This document shows positions 26,179 to 36,832 of a DNA stretch of 39,439 bases, piece after piece. The notes beneath the pieces are model-generated. The model did no database searches. It saw only the letters and a list, made by a program, of their open reading frames with translations, and was not told the DNA's origin. This DNA is from an uncultured Saccharospirillaceae bacterium. Its GTDB lineage: Bacteria; Pseudomonadota; Gammaproteobacteria; Pseudomonadales; Oceanobacteraceae. The translations under genes and the position numbers were made by a program. The stretch lies in NCBI GenBank assembly GCA_947499545.1, contig CANMOZ010000025.1, positions 1 to 39,439 of the forward strand. The letters are read 5' to 3'. Within the stretch, counting starts at the first letter, position 1. Each line of letters starts with the position of its first letter.

Positions 26179-27141
26179 GTGATTTCTAAAAATCAATGGA
26201 GCTGGTTTCATCTGCTCGCAAGCCAAAGAAATACTCAAAGTCTTAATGAAACCCTCAAGGGAGTATTGGCGACGTTAGGTCAACATAGATCCTTTTTTTT
26301 CTTTACCCCCAAATACTTAGTAGCCGATCAGTTATTTCCTGAAGATTTGTCACTTGCATTTTCACACGGGCAAAACTCTACCCCCCCAGAGCTTTCACAT
26401 TGCTTGTCTCATTTGTCACTTGAAAACCCCATTTACCAACTAGATGAGTGGACCCTTTTTCTTACCCATCAATTGTTACGCCCCTTAAGCCTCTGCATTA
26501 TTGAAAATAAAAAAGACTTAGAAATCCCCTTAATACATGCCATTCTTGAATTACATAGCCAAATGCACTTACTCCTATCGAAATACCCCATCGATCCACT
26601 CACAGGGTTATACAACCGAGAATATTTTGAACGATGGGTACGCAGAATCTATGAACGCAATCTATTTGCTACGATGCGAACCTTAAAAGATTCTCAGTGG
26701 TGTTTAGCTTTATTTGATCTCGATCACTTTGCGGACATTAATCGTCAATACGGCTCTTTAAAGGGGGATCAAATCTTGGCAGAAATTGGGAAGCAAATTG
26801 CTAACGCTTTCCGCCCAGATGATGGATTGTTTCGGTACGCAGGCGACCGCTTTGCAATATTACTAAGAGAATCCAATTTAGAAACGGCTTTCCAAGTAAT
26901 GGATCGATTCCGTCAGAAAATAGCCTCCCACGAATTCCCTGTAAAAACGACCATTACAGCTTCCATCGGCATGACTCAACTCGATGACCGCTTATGGGTA
27001 ACGGTGATAGGCGATGCTAAAGAGGCATTGGAACAAAGCAAAGCAGATGGCGGCAATAAGCTGCATATATATGAGCATTTACTGACGTCAGGTTTTATCG
27101 AAGAAAAAAGTGATTGGTACGGATTAGAGTGGCTGGATTGA
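26179..27141 (+). CDS. GGDEF-domain protein with degenerate active site
   Basis: 320 residues. The start is a GTG at 26179, eight bases after AAGGGA; an overlapping ATG at 26171 ends after three codons. The first 130 residues have no recognised domain; the rest is a GGDEF domain opening with PIDPLTGLYNREYF (about 137-150). The metal-site region reads LFDLDHFADINRQYG (Asp180 and Asp182 kept, but the usual Lys after the Phe is Ala), and the signature is AGDRF (221-225) in place of GGDEF, so the catalytic acidic residue is Arg. ASIGMTQL is conserved. Diguanylate cyclase activity is unlikely; a GTP- or c-di-GMP-sensing or regulatory role is more probable, which is inference. Confidence 0.9.
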   Translation: MISKNQWSWFHLLASQRNTQSLNETLKGVLATLGQHRSFFFFTPKYLVADQLFPEDLSLAFSHGQNSTPPELSHCLSHLSLENPIYQLDEWTLFLTHQLLRPLSLCIIENKKDLEIPLIHAILELHSQMHLLLSKYPIDPLTGLYNREYFERWVRRIYERNLFATMRTLKDSQWCLALFDLDHFADINRQYGSLKGDQILAEIGKQIANAFRPDDGLFRYAGDRFAILLRESNLETAFQVMDRFRQKIASHEFPVKTTITASIGMTQLDDRLWVTVIGDAKEALEQSKADGGNKLHIYEHLLTSGFIEEKSDWYGLEWLD

Positions 27142-27226
27142 CGACTACACAGGATACTGAAAGATATAAAAAACTTTCTCTCCGACCCTGATTTATGGTA
27201 GAGTGGCGCGTTAATTTATACCTGTA

Positions 27227-27275
27227 TTAAGCTGAACTTGTCTGGCAGCTTCAGTCAAATAGGAAACCAGCTTAA
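27227..27275 (+). promoter_or_regulatory. Possible guaB leader hairpin region
   Basis: TTAAGCTG (27227-27234) pairs with CAGCTTAA (27268-27275) to give an 8-bp stem, and the same AAGCTG can pair with CAGCTT at 27246-27251 in a smaller hairpin. These lie 22-70 bases before the guaB ATG. They could be a leader structure or only chance symmetry. Confidence 0.3.
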
Positions 27276-27287
27276 AATTGTCATTAA

Positions 27288-28769
<1,482 letters not shown>

Positions 28770-28820
28770 TCAAAACGGCTAAGCGTCTTTCTTTAAATCG
28801 ATTCGATTAGAGAAACGTCA

Positions 28821-28841
28821 GGAGAGAGCCTTTCTCTCTCC
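28821..28841 (+). other. Hairpin in the guaB-guaA gap
   Basis: GGAGAGAG pairs with CTCTCTCC (8-bp stem, loop CCTTT). There is no T run after it, so it is more likely an RNA processing or partial attenuation structure than a full terminator; guaA has no obvious promoter after it. Confidence 0.45.
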
Positions 28842-28929
28842 TCTGCTGATTTACTTAATTTAGATTCACCACCGGCTTTTGTAATCGCGCTTCTCAACTT
28901 GCTATAGCTTTAATTATCAGGATTCATTC

Positions 28930-30510
28930 ATGACACAAGACATACACGCTCAACGACTGCTTATCTTAGATTTTGGCTCTCAGTACACCCAGCTAATTGC
29001 ACGCAGAGTCCGAGAGATTGGTGTCTACTCTGAAATCCTTCCATACGATCTATCCCTTGACGACATAAAGTCTTTCAACCCCAAAGGCATTATTCTGTCG
29101 GGAGGCCCCGAGTCTGTCACAGGTGGAGATACATCCCCAAGAGCCCCTGAAGGTATTTTTGAATTAGGCGTACCCGTTTTAGGCATTTGTTATGGCATGC
29201 AAACCATGGCCGAACAGTTGGGTGGAAAAGTACAAGGTTCAGATGTTCGTGAATTTGGTTTCGCGCAAATTGCAGTTGAAGGTGATGCACCTTTATTGGC
29301 TGACATCAAAGATCATGTATCCGACACAGGCAGCGCCTTACTTGATGTATGGATGAGCCATGGCGATAAAGTCGTCTCTTTGCCTACGGGTTTTAAAATC
29401 CTAGCATCTACATCCAGCTGCCCCATTGCAGGGATGTACCACGAAAGCAAACCCCTTTACGGTCTGCAATTTCACCCAGAAGTGACTCACACCCTCCAAG
29501 GGAAACGCATTCTTGAACACTTTGTCAAAACAATTTGCGGTTGCGAAAGCCTTTGGACACCCGCCAACATCATTGAAGACGCGATTGAAAAAGTTCGCGC
29601 ACAAGTTGGCAACCGCAAAGTGTTGCTTGGTCTATCAGGCGGCGTTGATTCATCCGTTGTAGCAGCACTTCTCCACAAGGCCATTGGCGATCAGCTCGTG
29701 TGCGTATTCGTCGACAACGGCTTGCTTCGTAAAAACGAAGGCCAACAAGTGATGGAAATGTTTGCTCGCAACATGGGGGTAAACGTTATTCGCGCCGATG
29801 CAGAAGCGCTATTTTTAGGGAAATTGGAAGGCGTTAGTGACCCTGAAGCCAAACGTAAAATCATTGGTAACACTTTTATTGATGTGTTTGCAGATGAAGC
29901 AGCGAAATTACAAGAAGTGGATTTCCTTGCCCAAGGCACCATATACCCAGACGTGATTGAGTCCGCTGCATCCAAACACGGAAAAGCCCACGTTATTAAA
30001 AGTCACCACAACGTTGGCGGCCTACCGGATGATTTGCAGTTCGAACTGGTTGAACCTTTACGCGAACTCTTTAAAGACGAAGTAAGAATATTAGGTTTAG
30101 AACTCGGCTTACCTTATGACATGGTCTATCGACACCCCTTCCCCGGTCCTGGATTAGGCGTGCGTATTTTAGGAGAAGTGAAAAAAGAATACGCCGATAT
30201 TCTACGCGAAGCAGATGCTATCTTTATTGAAGAGTTACGTGCTGCAGGCTGGTACGAGAAAACCAGTCAGGCGTTTGCCGTTTTTACCCCAGTAAAATCG
30301 GTGGGCGTTGTGGGTGACGGCCGTCGTTATGAGTGGGTCGTTGCACTTCGCGCCGTCGAAACCATCGATTTCATGACGGCTCGCTGGGCTCACTTGCCTT
30401 ACGAACTGCTAGAAAAAGTATCCAATCGTATCATCAATGAGATTGAGCACATTTCACGCGTCACTTATGACGTCAGTTCCAAACCTCCTGCGACCATTGA
30501 GTGGGAGTAA
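28930..30510 (+). CDS. guaA: GMP synthase (glutamine-hydrolysing)
   Basis: 526 residues. GuaA aminates XMP to GMP using glutamine and ATP. The glutaminase half has [15 protein letters not shown] with the nucleophilic Cys and FHPEVTHT with the His-x-Glu of the triad. The ATP-pyrophosphatase half has the P-loop [16 protein letters not shown], then [28 protein letters not shown], and the GMP-synthase end [15 protein letters not shown] and [17 protein letters not shown]...IEWE. All regions are intact. It lies after guaB on the same strand and ends in two consecutive hairpins shared with the convergent gene. Confidence 0.97.
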   Translation: MTQDIHAQRLLILDFGSQYTQLIARRVREIGVYSEILPYDLSLDDIKSFNPKGIILSGGPESVTGGDTSPRAPEGIFELGVPVLGICYGMQTMAEQLGGKVQGSDVREFGFAQIAVEGDAPLLADIKDHVSDTGSALLDVWMSHGDKVVSLPTGFKILASTSSCPIAGMYHESKPLYGLQFHPEVTHTLQGKRILEHFVKTICGCESLWTPANIIEDAIEKVRAQVGNRKVLLGLSGGVDSSVVAALLHKAIGDQLVCVFVDNGLLRKNEGQQVMEMFARNMGVNVIRADAEALFLGKLEGVSDPEAKRKIIGNTFIDVFADEAAKLQEVDFLAQGTIYPDVIESAASKHGKAHVIKSHHNVGGLPDDLQFELVEPLRELFKDEVRILGLELGLPYDMVYRHPFPGPGLGVRILGEVKKEYADILREADAIFIEELRAAGWYEKTSQAFAVFTPVKSVGVVGDGRRYEWVVALRAVETIDFMTARWAHLPYELLEKVSNRIINEIEHISRVTYDVSSKPPATIEWE

Positions 30511-30547
30511 CCCTCCCACTTCTGAGCCTGAGTATGTTCTCAGGCTC
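30501..30547. terminator. Two consecutive hairpins at the end of guaA
   Basis: A first 7-bp stem (GTGGGAG with CTCCCAC, 30501-30519) covers the guaA stop, and a second 9-bp stem (GAGCCTGAG with CTCAGGCTC, 30524-30547) follows. Neither has a long T run, but they lie at the junction of convergent genes and could end both. Confidence 0.55.
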
Positions 30548-30550
30548 TAC

Positions 30551-30796
30551 TCACGCCAATGATTGCAAATATGCGATTATATCCAAAGACTCATACATCC
30601 ACTGAACTTGCTCATCAACTTCAATTCGCAAACAAGGAACCATTGGCTTACCGCCCCCCTCGATCAACTCCTCACGAAACGCCGGCTGCTCCAATGTGTT
30701 TTTCAACTCGACTTGAACAGCGGGTAAAGAAGGCAACACATGCAACACTCGCTGACAAAAAGGGCAAGCATCATAGTAATACAGGGCAAGCTTCAC
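30551..30796 (-). CDS. Glutaredoxin/GST-N-like thioredoxin-fold protein
   Basis: 81 residues from the GTG at 30796, six bases after GGAG; a longer frame from a TTG at 30835 adds 13 residues that match nothing. The opening VKLALYYYDACPFCQRVLHVL has the CPFC redox motif of glutaredoxins and glutathione transferase N-domains, followed by the strand VQVELKN, the cis-Pro region KPMVPCLRIEVDE (VPCL) and YESLDIIAYL. It may reduce disulfides with glutathione or act as a small GST-like domain. No operon partner is visible. Confidence 0.85.
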   Translation of the reverse strand: MKLALYYYDACPFCQRVLHVLPSLPAVQVELKNTLEQPAFREELIEGGGKPMVPCLRIEVDEQVQWMYESLDIIAYLQSLA

Positions 30797-30905
30797 TGAA
30801 GGCTCCAAAACAATCGTATCCTGATGATTAAGCAATAAGTACGCTATATCAATTTCAATAAAAGGCTATCAAGAGCCGCCAGCCAATGCCAGCAAATCAT
30901 TTTGA

Positions 30906-33455
30906 TTAGGTTTCACCCGATGCATTTTTGAACGCTGGTGTGCTTTCAATGCGTTTGCTGATCCAAGGGCGAAGCTTATGTTCTAAGGTCTCAAGCCCGA
31001 AGGGCTTGGTCATAAAGTCATTCATTCCCACATCTAAACAATGTTGTTTAGCTTCAGGTGTTGCATTTGCCGTGACTGCAATAATAGGTAAATCACAGTA
31101 ATATTCACCGGAAGCTCTGATGGCTTGTGTTGCTGCAAAACCATCCATAATAGGCATTTGACAGTCCATCAGTATGATGTCGAAAGGAGTAGCACCTTCC
31201 TGTGTTGTGCCTCTCAGCATCTCAAGCGCTTGCTCACCGTTATCAGCACAATGCGGAGTCAAATTCATTTTATTCAGCATTCCCGTCAGGACAATCTGAT
31301 TAACCAGGTTATCTTCAACCACCAATACCTGAATGGATTCACCTGACTTGAGCATGGCTTCGGAAAAAGATAAACCCGATTCGCCAACCGCTGCATCGCT
31401 TTTTTCAAGTGTTACCCAAGCAACGACCCTTGTGCCTTGACCCGACTGACTCTCAATTTCAATTTGTCCGTTTAAGAGTTCGCATAATTGTTGACAATAA
31501 GCAAGCCCGAGACCCAGCCCACCAAATTGCCGACGATCCATTTGCTCTGATAAGGCATATGGGTCAAACAAATAAGGGATTCGATCAGACGGAATACCAA
31601 TACCCGTATCCGTTACTTCAAATCCTAGCTGGACCAGATCCCCCACCGATATTTTCTTTGGCATTCGAATTCTAAGTTCAATTTTTCCGTAAAATGTAAA
31701 TTTGACAGCGTTATTTAATAAATGAGAAATCAGCTGCGTGATACGCTCAGAATCTGCACGCACTCGATCGGGGATGCCTTTATCTTGACTCAAACTCCAC
31801 TCAATCCCTTTTTGTTCACACAGATGCTGATATTTCCGACTTAGTTTTGAAAGGAGTTCCATAAAATCAACATCTTCTACCTTTAATGAAATTTGCCCTG
31901 ATTGCACTTCAGTGAAATTTAACAACTCCGTAACCAACGAATGTAATTGATCAGCCGATTGATGTGACATATCCCAGTGTTGCCGCTGTTTAGGGGTTAG
32001 TTCTGTTGTTTTTAAAAGATCCATCCCACCGATGACACCAATTAAAGGTGTTCTTAACTCTTGACTGATGAGAGATAAAAAATTCTCTTTTATTCTTCGA
32101 TCTCGAATCAATGTTTCTTTCTCTGCTGTTAGCATCTGAATTTCTCGCACATTGTCATCGTTTTGTTGTTTTATTAATGATAAGAAACGCATTAGGATCG
32201 TAATAAACATCAAAGCTTGAGCAACCAACAATAACGCATGCACCGCGTGTGAATGGCTGGCAAACAAAAGCAGCGGACTCTCTTGCCCCAACTCCAAACA
32301 CAATGATGTAAAAGCAATACTCCAAGCTAACATAAACGACACTGGCAAGGATTCTTGATTTTTTCTTGCACAAATGGCTGGCATCACGCTCCCGTAAAGA
32401 CCAATGATTAGGGCGTAACCAATCAGAACGTATTGACGCCATTCTGGTGATAAAAACAACGTGGTGATTAAGCAAAAGCTCCCGAATCCAACCAAGCCCC
32501 AAGTTAAATGCTTCATCCAGCTCTGCCAGCGCTTGGCAAACATGGGAAGCAAACTCAAACAACTGATGCCTAGCCCTAAAATACCCAGTAATTCAACCTG
32601 CTCACGCCAATGAGGACTCTCTGGCCACAGCCAAACTAATGCAAAACCTGAGAAAATGAGTTGCAGGAACGCACTGGATATACCAAAAATGACGAAACCA
32701 AGATAGTAATGCGACCGTACAACAAGCCACAGAATAAAAGCTAGAATGACCAAAAATCCGCTGGAACCAGTCAACAAGCCTTGCTGGAGTGCTTTTTCCC
32801 TACCATGTTGCAGATAATCACTTTCTTGCCACAGCCTCAAATCAACTAGACGATCATGCTCGCTAAAAAGACGCAGCAGAAAGCCCTTTGTCCCTGACGA
32901 CAGATCAATGCGAAAGTGATGATAAGCACTAAGCGCATCGCTGCTAAAGTCTTGATACCTAAGTCCACGTGTACCCTTAGCGACTATTTCAGTCTTACCT
33001 TCTCTAGACTGGGTGACCTCAAATAGAGTAACGACCTCGATATTCGTCTCTTGTAATTCTAAAACCAACGAATGCTCTTGCTCTGTTTCTAGGGCGAAGT
33101 AAAGCCAGTAAATAGAGGGGCTCTCCTTTATTAAAAGAGGCTCTCCCCTTAATGGCTTAAAAGCATCAATATTCTGGTAAACCTCAAAAGGTGGGATATC
33201 TCGCTTTCCAAGAGAATACCAAGCCACATGCTCAGAGAAGATGCTTGGGTCAATATCAGACTCTATGAACAAGGGCTCAACGGGTTTTGCCAGTGAAGAA
33301 TACGACAAGCAGAGCAATAGAATAGATGACAACAAACGAAGCATTTGCGAAAGGGAATCAATAGGAACAGAGAGAGCCCCAAAAACCGAATGAATACCCT
33401 TCATCCAGGAGCTACCCATTGTCCCTTGATGTGATGACGCTCGAACTCGATTCAC
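30906..33455 (-). CDS. 7TMR-DISM hybrid sensor kinase lacking the phosphoacceptor His
   Basis: Up to 849 residues; the GTG at 33455 and the ATG at 33419 (after AAGGGA) are both possible starts. A hydrophobic signal-like segment (about 39-53) precedes a 7TMR-DISM extracellular domain (about 60-210) with IYWLYFALETEQEHSLVLELQ, then seven membrane helices (about 228-426). A coiled linker leads to a HisKA-like helix reading FLSLISQELRTPLIGVIGGM, where the expected His is Gln465 (CAA codon at 32061-32063). The ATPase part has an N box (NNAVKFT), DTGIGIP and GLGLGLAYCQQL. The receiver (about 707-832) is complete: Asp764 in MDCQMPIMDG, VEDN, ITVTANA and Lys817. Self-phosphorylation at the usual site is impossible, so signalling is probably indirect. 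Confidence 0.93.
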   Translation of the reverse strand: MNRVRASSHQGTMGSSWMKGIHSVFGALSVPIDSLSQMLRLLSSILLLCLSYSSLAKPVEPLFIESDIDPSIFSEHVAWYSLGKRDIPPFEVYQNIDAFKPLRGEPLLIKESPSIYWLYFALETEQEHSLVLELQETNIEVVTLFEVTQSREGKTEIVAKGTRGLRYQDFSSDALSAYHHFRIDLSSGTKGFLLRLFSEHDRLVDLRLWQESDYLQHGREKALQQGLLTGSSGFLVILAFILWLVVRSHYYLGFVIFGISSAFLQLIFSGFALVWLWPESPHWREQVELLGILGLGISCLSLLPMFAKRWQSWMKHLTWGLVGFGSFCLITTLFLSPEWRQYVLIGYALIIGLYGSVMPAICARKNQESLPVSFMLAWSIAFTSLCLELGQESPLLLFASHSHAVHALLLVAQALMFITILMRFLSLIKQQNDDNVREIQMLTAEKETLIRDRRIKENFLSLISQELRTPLIGVIGGMDLLKTTELTPKQRQHWDMSHQSADQLHSLVTELLNFTEVQSGQISLKVEDVDFMELLSKLSRKYQHLCEQKGIEWSLSQDKGIPDRVRADSERITQLISHLLNNAVKFTFYGKIELRIRMPKKISVGDLVQLGFEVTDTGIGIPSDRIPYLFDPYALSEQMDRRQFGGLGLGLAYCQQLCELLNGQIEIESQSGQGTRVVAWVTLEKSDAAVGESGLSFSEAMLKSGESIQVLVVEDNLVNQIVLTGMLNKMNLTPHCADNGEQALEMLRGTTQEGATPFDIILMDCQMPIMDGFAATQAIRASGEYYCDLPIIAVTANATPEAKQHCLDVGMNDFMTKPFGLETLEHKLRPWISKRIESTPAFKNASGET

Positions 33456-33680
33456 TGCATCCGTGCCTGGCGTGTCGCTTTCTATAACTACTTTCTGCAG
33501 TATAGGCTAGGGCTCTCTGGCTCTGATGTCCCCACACATAGGTATTTTTCAGCCAAGTACTGATTATTGTCTTATTAAGAGTGAGGATGGGGTCAGCTTT
33601 TGGGGGTTACGCCACCTTCCTTTGCAGCGCAGATCTTAGAGAGTGAGGCAATCTCACGATAGCCTTGTGTTTAAAATCAG

Positions 33681-34091
33681 TCAGTTAGACTTAGGTTCTA
33701 CGTACAAAACGAGGCTATGGTCAACAAGATCATAGCCATATCTCTCCGCAATCTCATGCTGGAGTCGCTCAATCTCTTCACTTACAAATTCAATCACTTT
33801 ACCCGTTTTAACGCACACCATATGATCATGATGCTCACCACGAGCCAATTCAAACACAGAGTGACCACTGTCAAAGTTATGGCGAATGACCAAACCCGCA
33901 TCTTCAAACTGGGTCAAAACACGGTACACCGTTGCCAAGCCCACATCGTCGTTTTGATCAATAAGGGCTTTATAGACATCTTCAGCACTCATATGACGAT
34001 TTTTGCAACTTTCTAGTATCTGCAGAATCTTGACTCTTGGCAGAGTGACTTTTAACCCTGCATTTTTTAACTCTTGGTTTTCATCAGCCAT
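33681..34091 (-). CDS. fur: Ferric uptake regulator
   Basis: 136 residues, the normal length. Fur represses iron uptake genes when loaded with iron. The helix-turn-helix is in GLKVTLPRVKILQIL and DVYKALIDQNDDVGLATVYRVLTQFEDAGLV, with the metal-binding HHDHMVCVKTGKVIEF and the ending DLVDHSLVLYVEPK. The motif has one Cys where E. coli has C-x-x-C, as in Pseudomonas Fur. It is divergent from bamE, the arrangement known in Pseudomonas. I see no strong Fur box in the gap. Confidence 0.96.
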   Translation of the reverse strand: MADENQELKNAGLKVTLPRVKILQILESCKNRHMSAEDVYKALIDQNDDVGLATVYRVLTQFEDAGLVIRHNFDSGHSVFELARGEHHDHMVCVKTGKVIEFVSEEIERLQHEIAERYGYDLVDHSLVLYVEPKSN

Positions 34092-34173
34092 TCTTCACCT
34101 TAGCAGCGAGTATCGAATTGAGTTAAGATTGGGCACCATAAGGTGACACATTCAACTAATAGAGCATTGTACG

Positions 34174-34527
34174 ATGTTTAGACGTTCAATCACAGCGGGC
34201 TTTGCCGCTCTTATTCCGTTCTTTATGAGCGCATGCTCCCTTGGAGTTTACAAAGTGCCTGTACAACAAGGCAACTTGGTCAATGAGAAAATGCTGTCTC
34301 AGCTAGAGCCTGGCATGACGCAAGACCAAGTGCGTTTCATTATGGGGCAACCTCTCGTTGCCGACATCAACAACAAGGAGCAATGGCTTTATCTATATCA
34401 AAAAGAAAGGGGAGCCAAGAATGTTAAGGGGTATCAAGTACGCATTCACTTTGATAACAGCGGCCAATATACCCACTACACAGGAAGCCCTGAGAAAAAG
34501 GCCCTTCCACCGACCATCAAGGATTAG
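34174..34527 (+). CDS. bamE: BamE outer membrane assembly lipoprotein
   Basis: 117 residues. BamE is a lipoprotein of the outer-membrane beta-barrel assembly complex. The signal peptide ends in FFMSACSL (lipobox, Cys about residue 21), followed by VYKVPVQQGNLVNEKMLSQLEPGMTQDQVRFIMGQPL, the BamE motif, and WLYLYQKERGAK and the ending IHFDNSGQ. It is divergent from fur with a short intergenic region and convergent with rnfH (30-base gap). Confidence 0.95.
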   Translation: MFRRSITAGFAALIPFFMSACSLGVYKVPVQQGNLVNEKMLSQLEPGMTQDQVRFIMGQPLVADINNKEQWLYLYQKERGAKNVKGYQVRIHFDNSGQYTHYTGSPEKKALPPTIKD

Positions 34528-34556
34528 GCAAAGTCGCGGTTTAGATGAAAACAGTG

Positions 34557-34850
34557 TCATTTTGTTTTAGAAGGGGTTCCCTTGTTTGCTCGATTAATCC
34601 GAGCCTGCTTGGGATCAATGAGTAGGGGGCGATAAATTTCAACCCTATCTCCCTCTTCCAATACTTGAGTCTTTGGGTCTTTAGCACGCTTACCAAAGAC
34701 TCCCATTGGCGCCGTTTCTAAATCTAAATGCTCAAAATGCTGAGTGATGCCTGATTGAAGTGCGGCTTCATAGAGTGTCGTGCCTTCTGGTACATCCAGC
34801 TGCAACAACACTTGGTTATCTGGCAGTGCGTATACCACCTCTACCCACAT
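34557..34850 (-). CDS. rnfH: RnfH/RatB-family protein (ubiquitin-like fold)
   Basis: 97 residues from the ATG at 34850, seven bases after GAGGGG; the longer frame has no better signal. The opening VEVVYALPDNQVLLQLDVPEGTTLYEAALQSGI and the centre MGVFGKRAKDPKTQVLEEGDRVEIYRPLLIDPKQARINRA are the family pattern. It is the usual partner of RatA and lies just after it. It has been proposed as antitoxin (PasI) of a PasT/PasI pair in E. coli, but the real function is unsettled. Confidence 0.93.
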   Translation of the reverse strand: MWVEVVYALPDNQVLLQLDVPEGTTLYEAALQSGITQHFEHLDLETAPMGVFGKRAKDPKTQVLEEGDRVEIYRPLLIDPKQARINRANKGTPSKTK

Positions 34851-34876
34851 AGACTTACCCCTCATCATGTCTGGCT

Positions 34877-35311
34877 TTAAGTGCCGTAAACTTGCTCAGC
34901 ACGCTTACAAAAACTATCAACCATCAATGAGGCTAACTGTTCCAATACGGGGCTAAGGGTTCGAGCAAGCAACACGCCTTTCACTTCAAAGTCCAATACA
35001 AAGACCACTTTTGAAGCATCTTCTCGCAAAGCATGAAACGCCCAATGCCCGGTTAAATGCTTAAAGGGCCCTTCCACTAACTCAATATCCATTTTGGAAG
35101 GACGATTAAGCGTGTTCCGTGTCGTAAAACTTTGGCGAATACCCATTTTAGCCAAGGTCAATTGAGCCGTCAGAGACTCTTCTCTAGACTCAATGACCTT
35201 TGAGTCGACACACAAAGGTAGAAATTTAGGATACTCAGCAACGTTATTGACCAAATCGAACATTTGCTCAGCTGAGTGCAAAACCGTTGCACTGCGTTCT
35301 ACCTTTGGCAT
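34877..35311 (-). CDS. ratA: RatA/PasT-family START-domain protein
   Basis: 144 residues. Family members of the SRPBCC/coenzyme Q-binding (Coq10-like) fold include E. coli RatA, reported to block ribosome subunit joining, and Coq10, which binds ubiquinone. The opening VERSATVLHSAEQMFDLVNNVAEYPKFLPLCVDSKVIES and the ending LARTLSPVLEQLASLMVDSFCKRAEQVYG are standard; the latter is the C-terminal helix. The gene is followed closely by rnfH (26 bases), as in many gammaproteobacteria, and is preceded on the same strand by a symporter gene (18-base gap). Confidence 0.93.
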   Translation of the reverse strand: MPKVERSATVLHSAEQMFDLVNNVAEYPKFLPLCVDSKVIESREESLTAQLTLAKMGIRQSFTTRNTLNRPSKMDIELVEGPFKHLTGHWAFHALREDASKVVFVLDFEVKGVLLARTLSPVLEQLASLMVDSFCKRAEQVYGT

Positions 35312-35329
35312 TCATACCTCAATCAACCA

Positions 35330-36694
35330 TTAATCAATCAATCCCACTCCTTTAAGCCCAACATAGACAACCGCAAGTGGGGAGATAATTCTAATGGTCC
35401 ACAACCAAATGGGGAAGATAGGAGAGCCATTCATGCGTAATTCATCATGACTGAATTTTTCTTTATAGAACCAACCAGTGAAGATCGCTATTAACAAGCC
35501 GCCTAAAGGCAACATGATATTAGCGGTTAAATAATCCAACACATCGAAGAACGTTTTACCCAGTAACTTGGCTTCTGCCCAATGATTAAAGGATAAAACA
35601 GATCCCAACCCCACAAACCAAGCCAATGCACCCAGCGCAATAGTGATTTGTGGACGGGTAAAGCGAGTACTTTCAACTGCCCAAGAAACCCCAGGTTCCA
35701 ACAGCGAAATCGCCGAACTCCAGGCAGCGAAGGCAACCAAAATGAAGAATAAAGTCCCAAAAATAGTACCGCCAGGCATTTGCCCAAAGGCCAAAGGCAA
35801 GGTCTGAAACATCAATCCAGGGCCAGCACCAGGTTCTAAACCATTTGCAAAGACAATGGGGAATATCACTAAGCCAGAGATCAACGCTACGATCGTATCC
35901 AATGCTGCGACCGTGACCACTGTGCTTGCAATAGATGCTTTTGCAGGCATATAAGCGCCATATGCCATCATAGCGCCCAACCCAAGGCTTAACGTAAAGA
36001 AAGAGTGCCCTAATGCCACGACAAAGGCTTCTTTTGAAATCTTGCTGAAATCAAAGGTGAACAAGAAATCAAAGCCTTGCCCAAACGAGTCCAGGCTTAA
36101 GCTGTAACCTAATAGCACCACTAACAGCAGAAATAATGCAGGCATTAAAAACTTGGTTGCTTTTTCCAAGCCTTCATTAACGCCCTTACCAACAATATAC
36201 AGTGTGACGATAATAAAGATGCTGTGAAATAAAATAAGCTCACCTGGGCTTGCTAATAAATCACCGAATATCTTTTCTGAAGTTGCACCGTCAACACCAT
36301 TGAAGGCACCACTGCCCATCTTAAAGACATAATCGATGGCCCAACCGGCGATAACGCTGTAAAAGGTTAAAATTAAAAACCCCGCTAACGCACCCATCCA
36401 TCCAATGATTTGCCAAAGCGGTGTACTGCCCGTTTCTTCAGCCATAGCTTTCATTGAATTAATTGGGCTTTGCCGCCCACGGCGACCGAGCATAACCTCA
36501 GCCATCATGATTGGAACGCCCACAAATAAAATACAAAGCAGATACACCAAAACAAAGGCGCCGCCGCCGTATTCTCCTGTGATATATGGAAATTTCCATA
36601 TATTTCCTAACCCAACAGCTGAACCTGTTGCGGCTAAGATGAAAATTATTCGGCTATTCCAAATACCGTGTATCGATTGTCGCTGTTCACTCAT
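35330..36694 (-). CDS. Sodium-dependent symporter of the NSS/SNF family
   Basis: 454 residues. These transporters couple amino acid uptake to the sodium gradient. The amino end NSRIIFILAATGSAVGLGNIWKFPYITGEYGGGAFVLVYLL contains the family signature (GSAVGLGNIWKFPY) and the two unwound-helix motifs; about eleven or twelve helices follow, among them the SLGLGAMMAYGAYMP segment, FILVAFAAWSSAISLLEPG and the ending FPIWLWTIRIISPLAVVYVGL. It may import amino acids or a related compound; the substrate is not readable. It lies between ratA and smpB, where many relatives have a direct smpB-ratA link, so it seems to be an inserted gene in this block. Confidence 0.93.
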   Translation of the reverse strand: MSEQRQSIHGIWNSRIIFILAATGSAVGLGNIWKFPYITGEYGGGAFVLVYLLCILFVGVPIMMAEVMLGRRGRQSPINSMKAMAEETGSTPLWQIIGWMGALAGFLILTFYSVIAGWAIDYVFKMGSGAFNGVDGATSEKIFGDLLASPGELILFHSIFIIVTLYIVGKGVNEGLEKATKFLMPALFLLLVVLLGYSLSLDSFGQGFDFLFTFDFSKISKEAFVVALGHSFFTLSLGLGAMMAYGAYMPAKASIASTVVTVAALDTIVALISGLVIFPIVFANGLEPGAGPGLMFQTLPLAFGQMPGGTIFGTLFFILVAFAAWSSAISLLEPGVSWAVESTRFTRPQITIALGALAWFVGLGSVLSFNHWAEAKLLGKTFFDVLDYLTANIMLPLGGLLIAIFTGWFYKEKFSHDELRMNGSPIFPIWLWTIRIISPLAVVYVGLKGVGLID

Positions 36695-36818
36695 ACCAAT
36701 CCCCTAAAGATCTGTTCGTTATAACTTTATATTGCTGGCTATCCATGCCTTGCTATTATTGGGCCCTCCTAGGTGCCTCTTACCCGTAACAAACCATATC
36801 TTTTGAAGAAAAAAAAGG

Positions 36819-36824
36819 TATAAT
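36819..36824 (+). promoter_or_regulatory. Possible -10 of smpB
   Basis: TATAAT just eight bases before the smpB ATG. Transcription from it would begin about at the start codon, giving a leaderless or nearly leaderless message. The -35 is not evident, and an upstream promoter is possible. Confidence 0.35.
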
Positions 36825-36832
36825 CGACCACT

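Noticed and set aside
33643-33657. GTGAG/CTCAC hairpin after fur
   Set aside because: Only five base pairs and no T run on the fur strand; too weak to call a terminator.
34092-34173. Fur box between fur and bamE
   Set aside because: The gap was read for a 19-bp GATAATGATAATCATTATC-like sequence; only scattered matches are present.
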